From: an uncultured Bacteroidota bacterium
GTDB taxonomy: Bacteria; Bacteroidota; Bacteroidia; Chitinophagales; Chitinophagaceae
Assembly (NCBI GenBank): GCA_903958045.1
Contig: CAJBRT010000158.1
Location: 1-54,857, forward strand
DNA length: 54,857 bases
Reading direction: 5' to 3'
The first letter of the stretch is position 1. The number at the start of each line of letters is the position of its first letter. The notes below the pieces were generated by a model that was given only the letters and a program-made list of their open reading frames with translations, ran no database searches and had not been told where the DNA came from. Made by a program: the position numbers and the translations under genes. Positions 7,974 to 16,350 of the stretch are shown here, in pieces.

Positions 7974-8765
7974 TTACACATACTTTTCTATCACACCTAG
8001 TCCAAACAATGCAAAGTCATATTTTACCGGATCTTTTGGATCTAGTGTTTTAAGGTACTGCGTAAGTTCAAGTCCTGCTTGCCAGTCTATTTTGGAGCGG
8101 TCTAATAACTGAAATCTTTTGGCAACCCTTGCTACGTGTAAATCTATGGGGCAAATAAGCTCGCTGGGTTTAATGGTATTCCAAATGCCAAAGTCAACCC
8201 CTTTGTTGTCTTTACGAACCATCCACCGGAGGTACATGTTCAGGCGTTTACAGGTAGAACCTTTACTAGGGGTAGCAATATGCTTTTTGGTGCGGGGTGG
8301 CGCATCAGGTAATGAAAAAAAATATTGGTGAAAATGATGAAGCCTCGCTGCTGGATTATTGTCAGGTGCCAAACAAAAGGCAGCTTCTAAACTTTCATGT
8401 GCACTATAATGTGATTTTAAAAATTCTATAAAATAGAGTACATCAGTGGTGTTAAAAGTCCGGTGTTTAAATGCTAGTAATTTTTTAAGATCAGATTCCT
8501 TATGCTCTACACAAAATTGATGCGGTGCATTATCCATCAGCTGCATCAGCTCTTTGGATTTTTGTATGATAGTAGTTCTATTGCCCCATGCAAAAATGCT
8601 TGCAAAAAAACCGGCAATTTCAATGTCTTGTTTTTTTGAAAACATATGCGGTATACAAATAGGGTCGTCTTTAATAAAACTTACCTGGTTGTATACCGCA
8701 ACTTTTTTATCAAAAAAATCTTTTAGTTCATTGTTCACAGTTGGTTTATTGATACCCATTTGCAT
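7974..8765 (-). CDS. TIGR02757 (DUF2400) family protein
   Basis: A 263-residue protein of the TIGR02757 family, common in Bacteroidota, with no assigned function. Typical stretches are FFASIFAWGNRTTIIQK (51-67), KGSTCKRLNMYLRWMVRKD and the C-terminal CPIDLHVARVAKRF followed by LKTLDPKDPVKYDFALFGLG. The P-[IV]-D-x-H-V-x-R-V arrangement resembles the active-site loop of helix-hairpin-helix DNA glycosylases, so a distant relation is possible (inference). The start is ATG 8765 or ATG 8759. Only three bases separate it from the acrB stop, so it is likely the distal part of the efflux operon, although a functional link to efflux is not evident. Confidence 0.85.
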   Translation of the reverse strand: MQMGINKPTVNNELKDFFDKKVAVYNQVSFIKDDPICIPHMFSKKQDIEIAGFFASIFAWGNRTTIIQKSKELMQLMDNAPHQFCVEHKESDLKKLLAFKHRTFNTTDVLYFIEFLKSHYSAHESLEAAFCLAPDNNPAARLHHFHQYFFSLPDAPPRTKKHIATPSKGSTCKRLNMYLRWMVRKDNKGVDFGIWNTIKPSELICPIDLHVARVAKRFQLLDRSKIDWQAGLELTQYLKTLDPKDPVKYDFALFGLGVIEKYV

Positions 8766-8768
8766 ATC

Positions 8769-11700
8769 TTAAAACCAGCTACCAACAAATGTTTCGTTAG
8801 CGTTTTGTAATTTATTTTTTCTTGCTTTAACTTTTATTTTTTGCTTAATCATAGCAGCGATCATTAAAAACAAGAATATAAATGTAAATGGAGGTATCCC
8901 TAAAAAGCTAATCCAAGTGCCGCCAAACATTTTACGCATCGGTCTGCGAAGACGCTCAGCAATTAAATACATGCTTGGTACAATAATCAGTGTCATGAAA
9001 AACGCAAATGCAAGTCCAAAGATAATGGTCCAGCTAAGTGGCTTCCAAAACGCAACGCTATCGCCGCCTAAAAATATGTGCGGGTTTAATTCCGAAAATA
9101 AAGTGATGAAATTGATATTAAATCCAATGGCTATGGGAATAAAACCAAGTATCGCTGCAACAGCAGTAAGTAATACCGGAATAATTCTGGTTTTACCTGC
9201 CTGAATAATCGCATCTCTGGTTTTCATACCTCTGCTTCTTAATTCATCGGCAAATTCGATTACTAGAATTCCGTTTTTAACCACAATACCTGCAAGACCC
9301 ACAATGCCTAAGCCCGTCATTAGGCCTGACACTTCCATACCGGTAATGGCAAAACCTAAAAACACCCCAATCACACTAAATAAGATTTCACTTAAAATGA
9401 TTACAGATTTACTTACCGAATTGAATTGTAAAACAAGGGTAAATAAAATAAGCATCAGTGCAATCAATAGTGCTTTTCCTAGAAAGGCAACGGTTTCAGC
9501 TTGTTGTTCCCCTTCGCCGGTTTGCTTAATGGTAACAGCGTCTGTTACGCCTTTAAAGTTTTCAATATGTTTTCCAATCACTTGGTTAACACCCGTTGCA
9601 TTATAGCCCTCTGTGGTTAACACATTAGAGCGTAGTGTGATTAAGCGCTTCTGATTTTTTCTTTTTACACTCCCAAGTGTGCTAGTAGGATCCACTTTTA
9701 CAAGTGCACTGATGGGAATATTTTTTACCGCACCGCCGGAAGCCATGTCTCTAAAAGATAAACGCATGTTTAATAAATCTGTCAAGCTTTTACGCTGAAC
9801 TGCATTGCTGCGTAACTGAATTTTAAATTCTTCTTTACCTTCTTTGATTTTAGATATTTCTTTACCAAAAAGAGCCGTTCTAATTTGCATGCCAATTTGA
9901 GCAGTAGACACGCCTTCAATAAGGGCGCGTTCTCTATCGATACTTAATGTGATTTCAGGATTTTTTAAATCCACATCCATTTTAAGTTCTTCTACACCTG
10001 GTACACGAATAGAATCTAAATAATTTTTAAGAGAAGAAGCTGTTTTGATCATCGCGTCAAAATCTTCACTGGCAATTTCAATGTTAATGGGAGGGTCCGT
10101 TGGTGGTCCACCACTTTCTTGGTTCACACTAATTTCTGTTCCAGGAATCCCCTGAACCGCCTGCCTAACTTGATCTAGGTATGGCGCCGTGCTTTGACCA
10201 TGTCTTTTTTCATATTCTACAAACGACACCTGTATACGACCAAGTTCACTTCTTGTAGTACGGTCACCACTGGTAGGGTCGGCAGCGTTTACAGCCACGT
10301 TACTAATAATACTTTCTACAATTGGATTGGTTTTACCGTTTTCGGTACCTAAAACTTTATTGACCCTGCCTTCTAGTACACGTGTAATAGAATCGGTGTA
10401 GCGCACGTCAGAACCTACTGGTAATTTGAGGTATACAAACAACTGGTTAGGATCTCCTTTAGGGAAAAACGTAACCGGTATTCTGCCTCCAATAATGGAT
10501 GCTACAAATACAAACAAGGAAACAAAAAAGAGTGCAATAACACCAACAAGTAATTGAACGGGTCTCCAACCTTTTAAAGCCCACTGTAATAATGACTCAT
10601 AATGATTCATGATCCAAGGAAGGGCTTTGTTTTGGAAATTGTGAATAGCATCCGTAATCACATACCTGTTTAATACAACAAGAAGCATGAACGTAATTAA
10701 CAAGTTTCCAAAAAATGGAGCGCCCGCTATATCTAATAAAATACCAAGTCCAATAGCGATCCAAAATTCTTTCTTTTTAAAGATGGCAGATTTTGGCTCC
10801 TTGCTATCTGTTTCTGGGTGATTCATAAAATCAACCGCAAATACAGGGTTCATGATAAATGCAACTACAAGTGATGCTGTAAGTGTAAATATGAGCATGG
10901 TGGGTAGGTACACCATGAATTTACCAATGATTCCGGGCCAAAAGAGGAGTGGGAAAAATGGAGCAAGGGTAGTGATAGTTCCCGCTAGTACAGGGATGAA
11001 AACCTCGCCAGCTGCCATTCTTGCCGCGTTGTTAACGCTTAATTTACCTTTGCCTTCTACAAAAATGCGGTGTGTATTTTCAATTACTACAATGGCGTCG
11101 TCCACAATAATACCAAGTCCAAATAATAGGGCAAAGAGCACAATAAAATTGAGGGTTACATGTGTGCCAACAATTAAATCTGCACCTGGTAAAAACACAA
11201 ACGCAACAAACATACTAAGTGGTACAGAGAGCGCCACAAAAAATGCGTTGACAACACCCATAAAAAACATAAGTACAATTAGTACGAGAATGAATCCAAT
11301 GATGATAGAGTTTACAAGTTCATTAAATGAACTTCTTGTTGCAATACTTTGATCACCCGAAATCACGGCTTTTAAATTATTCGGATAAATTTTTCCTTTA
11401 CCTTCCTGAACAATCTTTTTTACTCCATCCGAAGTTTCAATTAAATTTTCGCCACTTCTTTTGATGATATTGAGTGTTACTACGTTTTTGCCATCAAGTC
11501 GCGCATAGCTTTCTCGCTCTTTGGTGGTATCCGCAATGGTAGCAATGTCTTTCAGGTAAATAGGCGCACCGCTCGTATTTCTTACAATAATATTTGCAAT
11601 GTCACTCGCTGTTTTAAGTTGGCCCTTAAGTTGAAGGGTTCTTTTCATATTGCCTACTTCTAATAAACCACCAGAGATATCCATGTTTTCTCTTTGAATG

Positions 11701-12359
11701 GCATAGGTAATATCATCAAAAGTAACACCCGCGCTTTGTGCACGGTAATTGTCTAGATTGATCTGAAATTCTCTTTCTGGCGCACCCACAATATCTACCC
11801 TGTTAATTTGAGGTAAATTTTCTAGTTTATCTTTTAGGTCGTCGGCATATTTTTTAAGACGGGGTAAATCAAAATCGCCACTTACGTTCACAGACATAAT
11901 GGGTTGTTCACTAAAGCTTACCTCTAACACCGTTGGTTCGATGGTTAAGTCTTTGGGAAGATCCTGCTTAGCTTTATCGGTTGCATCTTTGACTTTTTGA
12001 AGGGCAACTTCGGTTTTAACCTCGGTATCAAATTCTACCATGATAGCCGAAAAGTCTTGCTGTGAATTACTAGTGAATTTTTTAATTTTCGCACCAGTAA
12101 TACTTTTGATTTGCTTTTCGATAGGCCTTGTTACAAGGTTCTCGATATCTTTTGGTGAATTACCTACATATACAGTTTGTACATAAATAGTAGGAATTAC
12201 GATATCAGGGAACTGTTCTTTTGGAAGGGTAACAAACTGATAAATACCAGCAAGGCTCACAAACAAAATCACCAAATAAATGGATGTTTTATTTTTGATA
12301 CTCCAAGTGGTAGGGCCAAACTCTTTGAATTTGGCTTTTATATTTTCTGTGAATTGCAT
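8769..12359 (-). CDS. RND efflux transporter permease (AcrB-like), enlarged
   Basis: Inner-membrane proton/drug antiporter of the HAE/AcrB type, the pump of a tripartite efflux system. Proton-relay residues are present: Asp420-Asp421 in GLGIIVDDAIVVIEN (TM4) and Lys1028 in GIVVKNGILVIEF (TM10). Both periplasmic loop halves (about 40-340 and 625-950) are complete. At 1196 residues it is clearly longer than the usual 1030-1050. Two places carry extra sequence. About residues 515-590, between TM6 and TM7, contain two additional hydrophobic stretches. The C-terminus (about 1140-1196) adds another hydrophobic segment and a basic tail. The segment after TM11 (FSELNPHIFLGGDSVAFWKP, 1088-1107) also looks like an insertion. 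Gaps of 24 bases to hlyD and 3 bases to the TIGR02757 gene place it mid-operon. Confidence 0.95.
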   Translation of the reverse strand: MQFTENIKAKFKEFGPTTWSIKNKTSIYLVILFVSLAGIYQFVTLPKEQFPDIVIPTIYVQTVYVGNSPKDIENLVTRPIEKQIKSITGAKIKKFTSNSQQDFSAIMVEFDTEVKTEVALQKVKDATDKAKQDLPKDLTIEPTVLEVSFSEQPIMSVNVSGDFDLPRLKKYADDLKDKLENLPQINRVDIVGAPEREFQINLDNYRAQSAGVTFDDITYAIQRENMDISGGLLEVGNMKRTLQLKGQLKTASDIANIIVRNTSGAPIYLKDIATIADTTKERESYARLDGKNVVTLNIIKRSGENLIETSDGVKKIVQEGKGKIYPNNLKAVISGDQSIATRSSFNELVNSIIIGFILVLIVLMFFMGVVNAFFVALSVPLSMFVAFVFLPGADLIVGTHVTLNFIVLFALLFGLGIIVDDAIVVIENTHRIFVEGKGKLSVNNAARMAAGEVFIPVLAGTITTLAPFFPLLFWPGIIGKFMVYLPTMLIFTLTASLVVAFIMNPVFAVDFMNHPETDSKEPKSAIFKKKEFWIAIGLGILLDIAGAPFFGNLLITFMLLVVLNRYVITDAIHNFQNKALPWIMNHYESLLQWALKGWRPVQLLVGVIALFFVSLFVFVASIIGGRIPVTFFPKGDPNQLFVYLKLPVGSDVRYTDSITRVLEGRVNKVLGTENGKTNPIVESIISNVAVNAADPTSGDRTTRSELGRIQVSFVEYEKRHGQSTAPYLDQVRQAVQGIPGTEISVNQESGGPPTDPPINIEIASEDFDAMIKTASSLKNYLDSIRVPGVEELKMDVDLKNPEITLSIDRERALIEGVSTAQIGMQIRTALFGKEISKIKEGKEEFKIQLRSNAVQRKSLTDLLNMRLSFRDMASGGAVKNIPISALVKVDPTSTLGSVKRKNQKRLITLRSNVLTTEGYNATGVNQVIGKHIENFKGVTDAVTIKQTGEGEQQAETVAFLGKALLIALMLILFTLVLQFNSVSKSVIILSEILFSVIGVFLGFAITGMEVSGLMTGLGIVGLAGIVVKNGILVIEFADELRSRGMKTRDAIIQAGKTRIIPVLLTAVAAILGFIPIAIGFNINFITLFSELNPHIFLGGDSVAFWKPLSWTIIFGLAFAFFMTLIIVPSMYLIAERLRRPMRKMFGGTWISFLGIPPFTFIFLFLMIAAMIKQKIKVKARKNKLQNANETFVGSWF

Positions 12360-12383
12360 ACAATATTTTTATTCGTATTCTAA

Positions 12384-13553
12384 TTATTTACTGGCAAGAA
12401 TAATCAATTGACCATCGTATAAGCTCTGAAATCCTTCTGTTACAATTTGGTCACCTGCTTGTAAACCAGATTTTATTTCTAATTGATCTTTGTAGAATTC
12501 TCCTACTGTTACCATGCGTTTGCGTGCAATTAATTTACCTTTTTCTTCTACTGCTACCATTACGTATTTGCCAGTTTCGTCATTTTGTAATGTGTTCACC
12601 GGAATAGCAATGGCATTTGAAATACTGTAATCTAAAATTTGTACGAGTGCAATTTGATTGGGTCTCAAATCTTTATCGGCAGCCACTTTCGCTTCAATAA
12701 AAAAGCTTCTGCTATTAGGATTGATAATTTTTCCAACTACCGAAATAGGCGCTTGGATACTTTTTTGTAAATCAGGAAGATGAATGGTAAGCTTGGTGCC
12801 TGTTTTAACACGTTGGCTGTAGTTTTCAGGTACCTCAGCAGTTAATTTTAATTTGTTGGTGTTTACTATTTTAATTTGACCAGCTCCTGCAAAAATTTCA
12901 CCCACTCTAACGTTCACCTCTTCTACCACACCGTCAACATCACTATACACCGAAGTAAATTGTACTTGCTCACGACTAATTTTTACTTGCTCTTGTGCTG
13001 TTTTAAGTTGATTTTCTAGTAATTCAACATTATTTTTAGCTGAAATGAGTTGTACTTCTGTTCCAATATTTTGTTCCCACAAATTCTTTTGTTTTTGATA
13101 CAATGTTTTCGCAAAAGATAGTTGTGTCTTTAATGTTTCTAAACCTTGTTCTGCTGCAATTAAAGCTTGACGTTGAATGGCATCATCTAATTTTAAAAGT
13201 AGTTTCCCTTTTGGTACGACATCGCCTCTTTTTACAAACAACCCTTTTACTTGTCCACCGCCACTGCGCGCAGTTACATACGACACGCTTTCAGACTCAA
13301 TTTTACCTTGCAAGTCAATATAGTGATTGAATGTTTGAGCAGCAAGCACCGCTGTTACAACAAGCTTACCTGTTGCTTGGTTGGCAGCTGCTGTATCAAG
13401 TGTGGCGATTTCTGTTTCTAGCGCACTTACTTCTTGTTTAAGTGCGGCTAATTTATTTTTTTTGTCGTTTAAACTTCCACTTTTTTCGCTTCCGTTACAC
13501 GCTATAAAAGCTGCTAAAACGCTTACAAGTGAGATTTTAATGATTGCTTGCAT
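12384..13553 (-). CDS. RND efflux periplasmic adaptor (HlyD/AcrA-like lipoprotein)
   Basis: A 389-residue membrane fusion protein linking the RND pump to the outer-membrane channel. The N-terminus is a lipoprotein signal ending FIACNGSEK, with Cys19 as the lipidated residue. A short coiled coil follows (about 31-55, LAALKQEVSALETEIATL). Next come the lipoyl half (GGGQVKGLFVKRGDVVPKG, about 92-110), an alpha-helical hairpin (about 125-200) and the second lipoyl half (SDVDGVVEEVNVRVGEIF). The beta-barrel and membrane-proximal domains complete it (IAIPVNTL, GLQAGDQIVTEGFQSL). It lies between tolC and acrB genes with gaps of about 25 bases on each side. The extra coiled coil between lipid anchor and lipoyl domain is a small variation. 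Confidence 0.93.
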   Translation of the reverse strand: MQAIIKISLVSVLAAFIACNGSEKSGSLNDKKNKLAALKQEVSALETEIATLDTAAANQATGKLVVTAVLAAQTFNHYIDLQGKIESESVSYVTARSGGGQVKGLFVKRGDVVPKGKLLLKLDDAIQRQALIAAEQGLETLKTQLSFAKTLYQKQKNLWEQNIGTEVQLISAKNNVELLENQLKTAQEQVKISREQVQFTSVYSDVDGVVEEVNVRVGEIFAGAGQIKIVNTNKLKLTAEVPENYSQRVKTGTKLTIHLPDLQKSIQAPISVVGKIINPNSRSFFIEAKVAADKDLRPNQIALVQILDYSISNAIAIPVNTLQNDETGKYVMVAVEEKGKLIARKRMVTVGEFYKDQLEIKSGLQAGDQIVTEGFQSLYDGQLIILASK

Positions 13554-13579
13554 GGTATATATATTTACTTATTTTTAGA

Positions 13580-14926
13580 TTATAATTTTCCTGTTGCTTT
13601 TAAATAATCAATGCGCGCGATTATGGCATTGTACATGGCACCAATAAAATTGGTTTGTGCAGTTACTAGATCTGTTTGCGCACCTGTAATTTCCATATTA
13701 GAGCCAGTACCTATTTCATACTTCTTTTTAGTTTGCCCATACACTGATTCAGCTAATTGCATATTCTTTTTTTGATTGTTGAGGGTGCTAATAGCCGTGG
13801 CAAAATTCATTTTAGCCTGCGTTACTTCTGCATCAATGGTGAGTCGTAGGTTTTGTAGTTGGTTTTCGGTTTGTTGTAAATCAATTTTAGCTTTTGAAAT
13901 CCTTGCTTTTCTAGCAAAACCATCAAAAATGGGAGCACTAATGTTCAGACCAATAAAGCTGGTAGTAAACCAATCGCCTCCTTTGAAAAAGTCAAATTGA
14001 TTACGCTGTGCATTTTTTGTGTAAGCCCCCGACATTGCAATCGTAGGTAAATAACTTAGTTGATACCTTTTTATATTGTATTCGTTTAATTTTTTACCTA
14101 AACTAACTGCTTGAAATTCTTTACGGTCGTTGTATTGATACTCTTGATTGCTAGCAATATCAGAGGTAATTTGATCTTCTGAAATTTTATCTGTTAATAT
14201 AAGGGTGTCTTTTACGGGCATACCCATTAAAGTTTTAAGACCTACATATCCTAGTTCTATTGCGTTAGTGGCTTTTACTTTTTCGGTTTGTAAATTGGCA
14301 ATTTGCACCGCAATTTTATCAAGGTCTAATTTTTCTACAAAACCATTTTTATAGAGCTCCTTGGAGTCGTGCTCTAATTTTTGAAGTCTTTCAATATTAG
14401 CATCTAATAAACCAATTTGTGTTTTACTAACAACGAGTTGGTAATAAATTTTATGAATATTGGTTTTAATCATCTCCTCGGTCACCTCAGCTGATTTTTG
14501 TTGAAGTGCAATGGTTGTTCTGCGTGCTTGTAGGGCTACAAATACTTGACCATCAAAAAGCAGTTGCTGTAGTTGTAAACTTCCATTGACATTGTAATTG
14601 GTACCAAATCTTACCGGTATGAACGTTCCAGCCGTACCTCCAAAAATTTCACCAGGAAGTAATGAAACGGGAAGTTGCAAATAATTAACACCCCCTAGTG
14701 TTGCGTTTACACTCGGTAAAGCAGAGGCCGTTACTTCTTTGTTAATGGCTTCTTGACTTTTAATATTTAAAAGTGCAGTTTTTACTTGCAGGTTGTTTTT
14801 GTATGCATAATCAACGCACTGTGTTATGCTAAACTCATTTTTAGTTTGTGCAGAGGTTGTATTTGCAAACGCCATAAGCGTTAGAATAAAACTGGCTGCC
14901 AACATCCTTTTCGTGTTCATTTTCAT
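13580..14926 (-). CDS. TolC-family outer-membrane efflux protein
   Basis: A 448-residue outer-membrane channel of the OEP family. The signal peptide covers residues 1-26 (cleavage after NTTSA). The mature protein shows two pseudo-repeats of long helices and strands, e.g. SITQCVDYAYKNNLQVKTA at the start and ISAPIFDGFARKARISKAK in the second half. LQQLLFDGQVF and the final ITGAQTDLVTAQTNFI helix are also typical. The gene begins with an ATGA overlap on the tetR stop, so it is translationally coupled to tetR. An ATG at 14920 is an alternative start. It is the first structural gene of the efflux operon. Confidence 0.93.
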   Translation of the reverse strand: MKMNTKRMLAASFILTLMAFANTTSAQTKNEFSITQCVDYAYKNNLQVKTALLNIKSQEAINKEVTASALPSVNATLGGVNYLQLPVSLLPGEIFGGTAGTFIPVRFGTNYNVNGSLQLQQLLFDGQVFVALQARRTTIALQQKSAEVTEEMIKTNIHKIYYQLVVSKTQIGLLDANIERLQKLEHDSKELYKNGFVEKLDLDKIAVQIANLQTEKVKATNAIELGYVGLKTLMGMPVKDTLILTDKISEDQITSDIASNQEYQYNDRKEFQAVSLGKKLNEYNIKRYQLSYLPTIAMSGAYTKNAQRNQFDFFKGGDWFTTSFIGLNISAPIFDGFARKARISKAKIDLQQTENQLQNLRLTIDAEVTQAKMNFATAISTLNNQKKNMQLAESVYGQTKKKYEIGTGSNMEITGAQTDLVTAQTNFIGAMYNAIIARIDYLKATGKL

Positions 14927-15537
14927 TTATTTTTTCTTTCTTGCTTGTATGCTTCAATTGCTTTTAATCCAGCTTGTGTAGACATGCCGTGTAAAAAATT
15001 ATCGGTTGTTTCACTAATAATTTGAATGGGTGTGAATTTGTTAGAAGGGAAATGTTCAAAGTCAAACATCAAAAACATGTTGGCAAGCCTGAATCTGGTG
15101 AGCACATCAACATGTATGTCAGCCCTAAACAAACCCTCCTGTTTACCTCTTTCAATATTTGCTTTTATGATGTCGTAAAAGAAGGTATTCTTGTGTGTTC
15201 TAAATTTTTCGAAAGCAGTACTATGGAATTTTTGTAAGTCAAACATCACGGAAGGGTTCATGTGTTTGAGCATTTCCTCTACTGTATCGAGGGTTAAAAA
15301 GATTTCGTGAATCGCATTTTCGCTGATCGCAGCATACTTGCTAAATTCATCTTGGTGCATTTCTATTTCAATATTGATCACACCTTCTACGAGCGCATCT
15401 TTATCTTTAAAATACTGATAGATGGTTTTCTTGCTCATCCCTAGGTGGTTGGCAATTTCATCCATACTAACACTTCTAATGCCATATAGCATAAAAAGCT
15501 CATGTGATTTAGTTAAGATTCTGTTTTGCGTTTCCAT
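14923..15537 (-). CDS. TetR-family repressor of the efflux operon
   Basis: A 204-residue TetR-type regulator. The N-terminal helix-turn-helix is clear: GIRSVSMDEIANHLGMSKKT at residues 20-39, then IYQYFKDKDALVEGVI. The C-terminal ligand-binding domain (about 60-204) is helical and variable. It is the first gene of tetR-tolC-hlyD-acrB and overlaps tolC by four bases. The promoter directly upstream contains a large palindrome between its -33 and -7 boxes, a classic arrangement for autorepression. A ligand that is also a pump substrate would induce the whole operon (inference). The effector is unknown. Confidence 0.93.
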   Translation of the reverse strand: METQNRILTKSHELFMLYGIRSVSMDEIANHLGMSKKTIYQYFKDKDALVEGVINIEIEMHQDEFSKYAAISENAIHEIFLTLDTVEEMLKHMNPSVMFDLQKFHSTAFEKFRTHKNTFFYDIIKANIERGKQEGLFRADIHVDVLTRFRLANMFLMFDFEHFPSNKFTPIQIISETTDNFLHGMSTQAGLKAIEAYKQERKNK

Positions 15538-15553
15538 TTTCTAATTGAGGGCG

Positions 15554-15584
15554 CAAAACTATGGAAACTTTTTATGTAATCAAA
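15554..15584 (-). promoter_or_regulatory. Promoter of the tetR-efflux operon
   Basis: On the minus strand, TTTG at 15581-15584 and TAGTTTTG at 15554-15561 are separated by 19 bases. This is an exact fit to the Bacteroidota sigma-factor consensus (TTTG, then TAnnTTTG). The expected start of transcription is near 15547, only about ten bases before the tetR ATG at 15537, so the leader is very short. Confidence 0.72.
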
Positions 15585-15592
15585 GTTTCCAT
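15561..15592. promoter_or_regulatory. Palindromic operator for the TetR repressor
   Basis: Two perfect 11-base inverted arms, ATGGAAACTTT (15561-15571) and AAAGTTTCCAT (15582-15592), are separated by ten bases. The palindrome fills the spacer between the -33 and -7 boxes of the tetR promoter and touches both. Binding there would block RNA polymerase. It is also about 75 bases upstream of the divergent DUF502-serC operon and could affect that too. TetR binding is inferred from position and symmetry. Confidence 0.75.
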
Positions 15593-15666
15593 TGAAAAAT
15601 TAACCGTAATTTTGTTGAACGGTAGTTTGCGCGAACTATCCATTAACTTGCACCCAAATTTTAACC

Positions 15667-16350
15667 ATGAATACTAGGTATAAGCAGCTTAGAGCCCAGG
15701 TAACTTTCAAGCGCTTGCTCCAATTTTTCTTTCAGGGTCTAATTGTTTTAGCCCCAATAGCAGTTACCTTATGGGTAGTGCTTGGGTTATTTCAATGGGT
15801 GGATGGTTTTTTGCCTAATCTTATTAACACATTGTTTCCCAGTGCATTAGATAAAAATTTAGACGGTTCCCTTCGTAAAATTCCGGGTCTAGGTTTTATA
15901 GTGGTAGTTTTATTGGTACTCCTAGTGGGTTGGCTTTCGTCTTTATTTGTGGTGGGCAGGTTGGTTTCCGTTTTTGATACCATCCTTGAAAACACCCCGG
16001 GTATTAAGTTCATTTATTCATCTGTTAAAGATTTTTTAGAAGCATTTGCAGGAAATAAAAGGAAATTTGACAAGCCTGTGCTTGTTAATGTGGATGCATC
16101 TGGCGTTTGGAGAATTGGTTTTATCACCCAACCTTCCAATACCGAATTTGGTTTGCCGGATCATGTTACGGTGTACGTTCCTCACTCTTATGCTATTTCA
16201 GGGATTACGTATATCGTTCCAAAAACAAGTATCAAAATATTGGATAATGTATCTGCAGCTGATGCCATGAAATATACCGTTTCGGGTGGTGTAACAGATG
16301 TTCATGACGATAACATAATCACAGACCTCAACAAAAATGAAACTGCATAA
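15667..16350 (+). CDS. DUF502 family membrane protein
   Basis: A 227-residue protein of the DUF502 family, found widely in bacteria and plants, molecular function unknown. Two membrane segments are visible: about 19-42 (FFFQGLIVLAPIAVTLWVVL) and about 75-98 (GLGFIVVVLLVLLVGWLSSL). The conserved ENTPGIKFIYSSVKDFLEAF (about 110-129) follows, with a soluble domain containing GVWRIGFITQ and TVYVPHSY. It overlaps serC by 14 bases. The upstream region has a TAATTTTG box at 15607-15614 that could be the -7 element, but no well-spaced -33 partner is seen. Confidence 0.88.
   Translation: MNTRYKQLRAQVTFKRLLQFFFQGLIVLAPIAVTLWVVLGLFQWVDGFLPNLINTLFPSALDKNLDGSLRKIPGLGFIVVVLLVLLVGWLSSLFVVGRLVSVFDTILENTPGIKFIYSSVKDFLEAFAGNKRKFDKPVLVNVDASGVWRIGFITQPSNTEFGLPDHVTVYVPHSYAISGITYIVPKTSIKILDNVSAADAMKYTVSGGVTDVHDDNIITDLNKNETA

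Noticed and set aside
15607..15614. TAATTTTG as -7 box of the DUF502-serC operon
   Set aside because: The box is perfect but no TTG lies 17-21 bases upstream; it is mentioned under DUF502 only.
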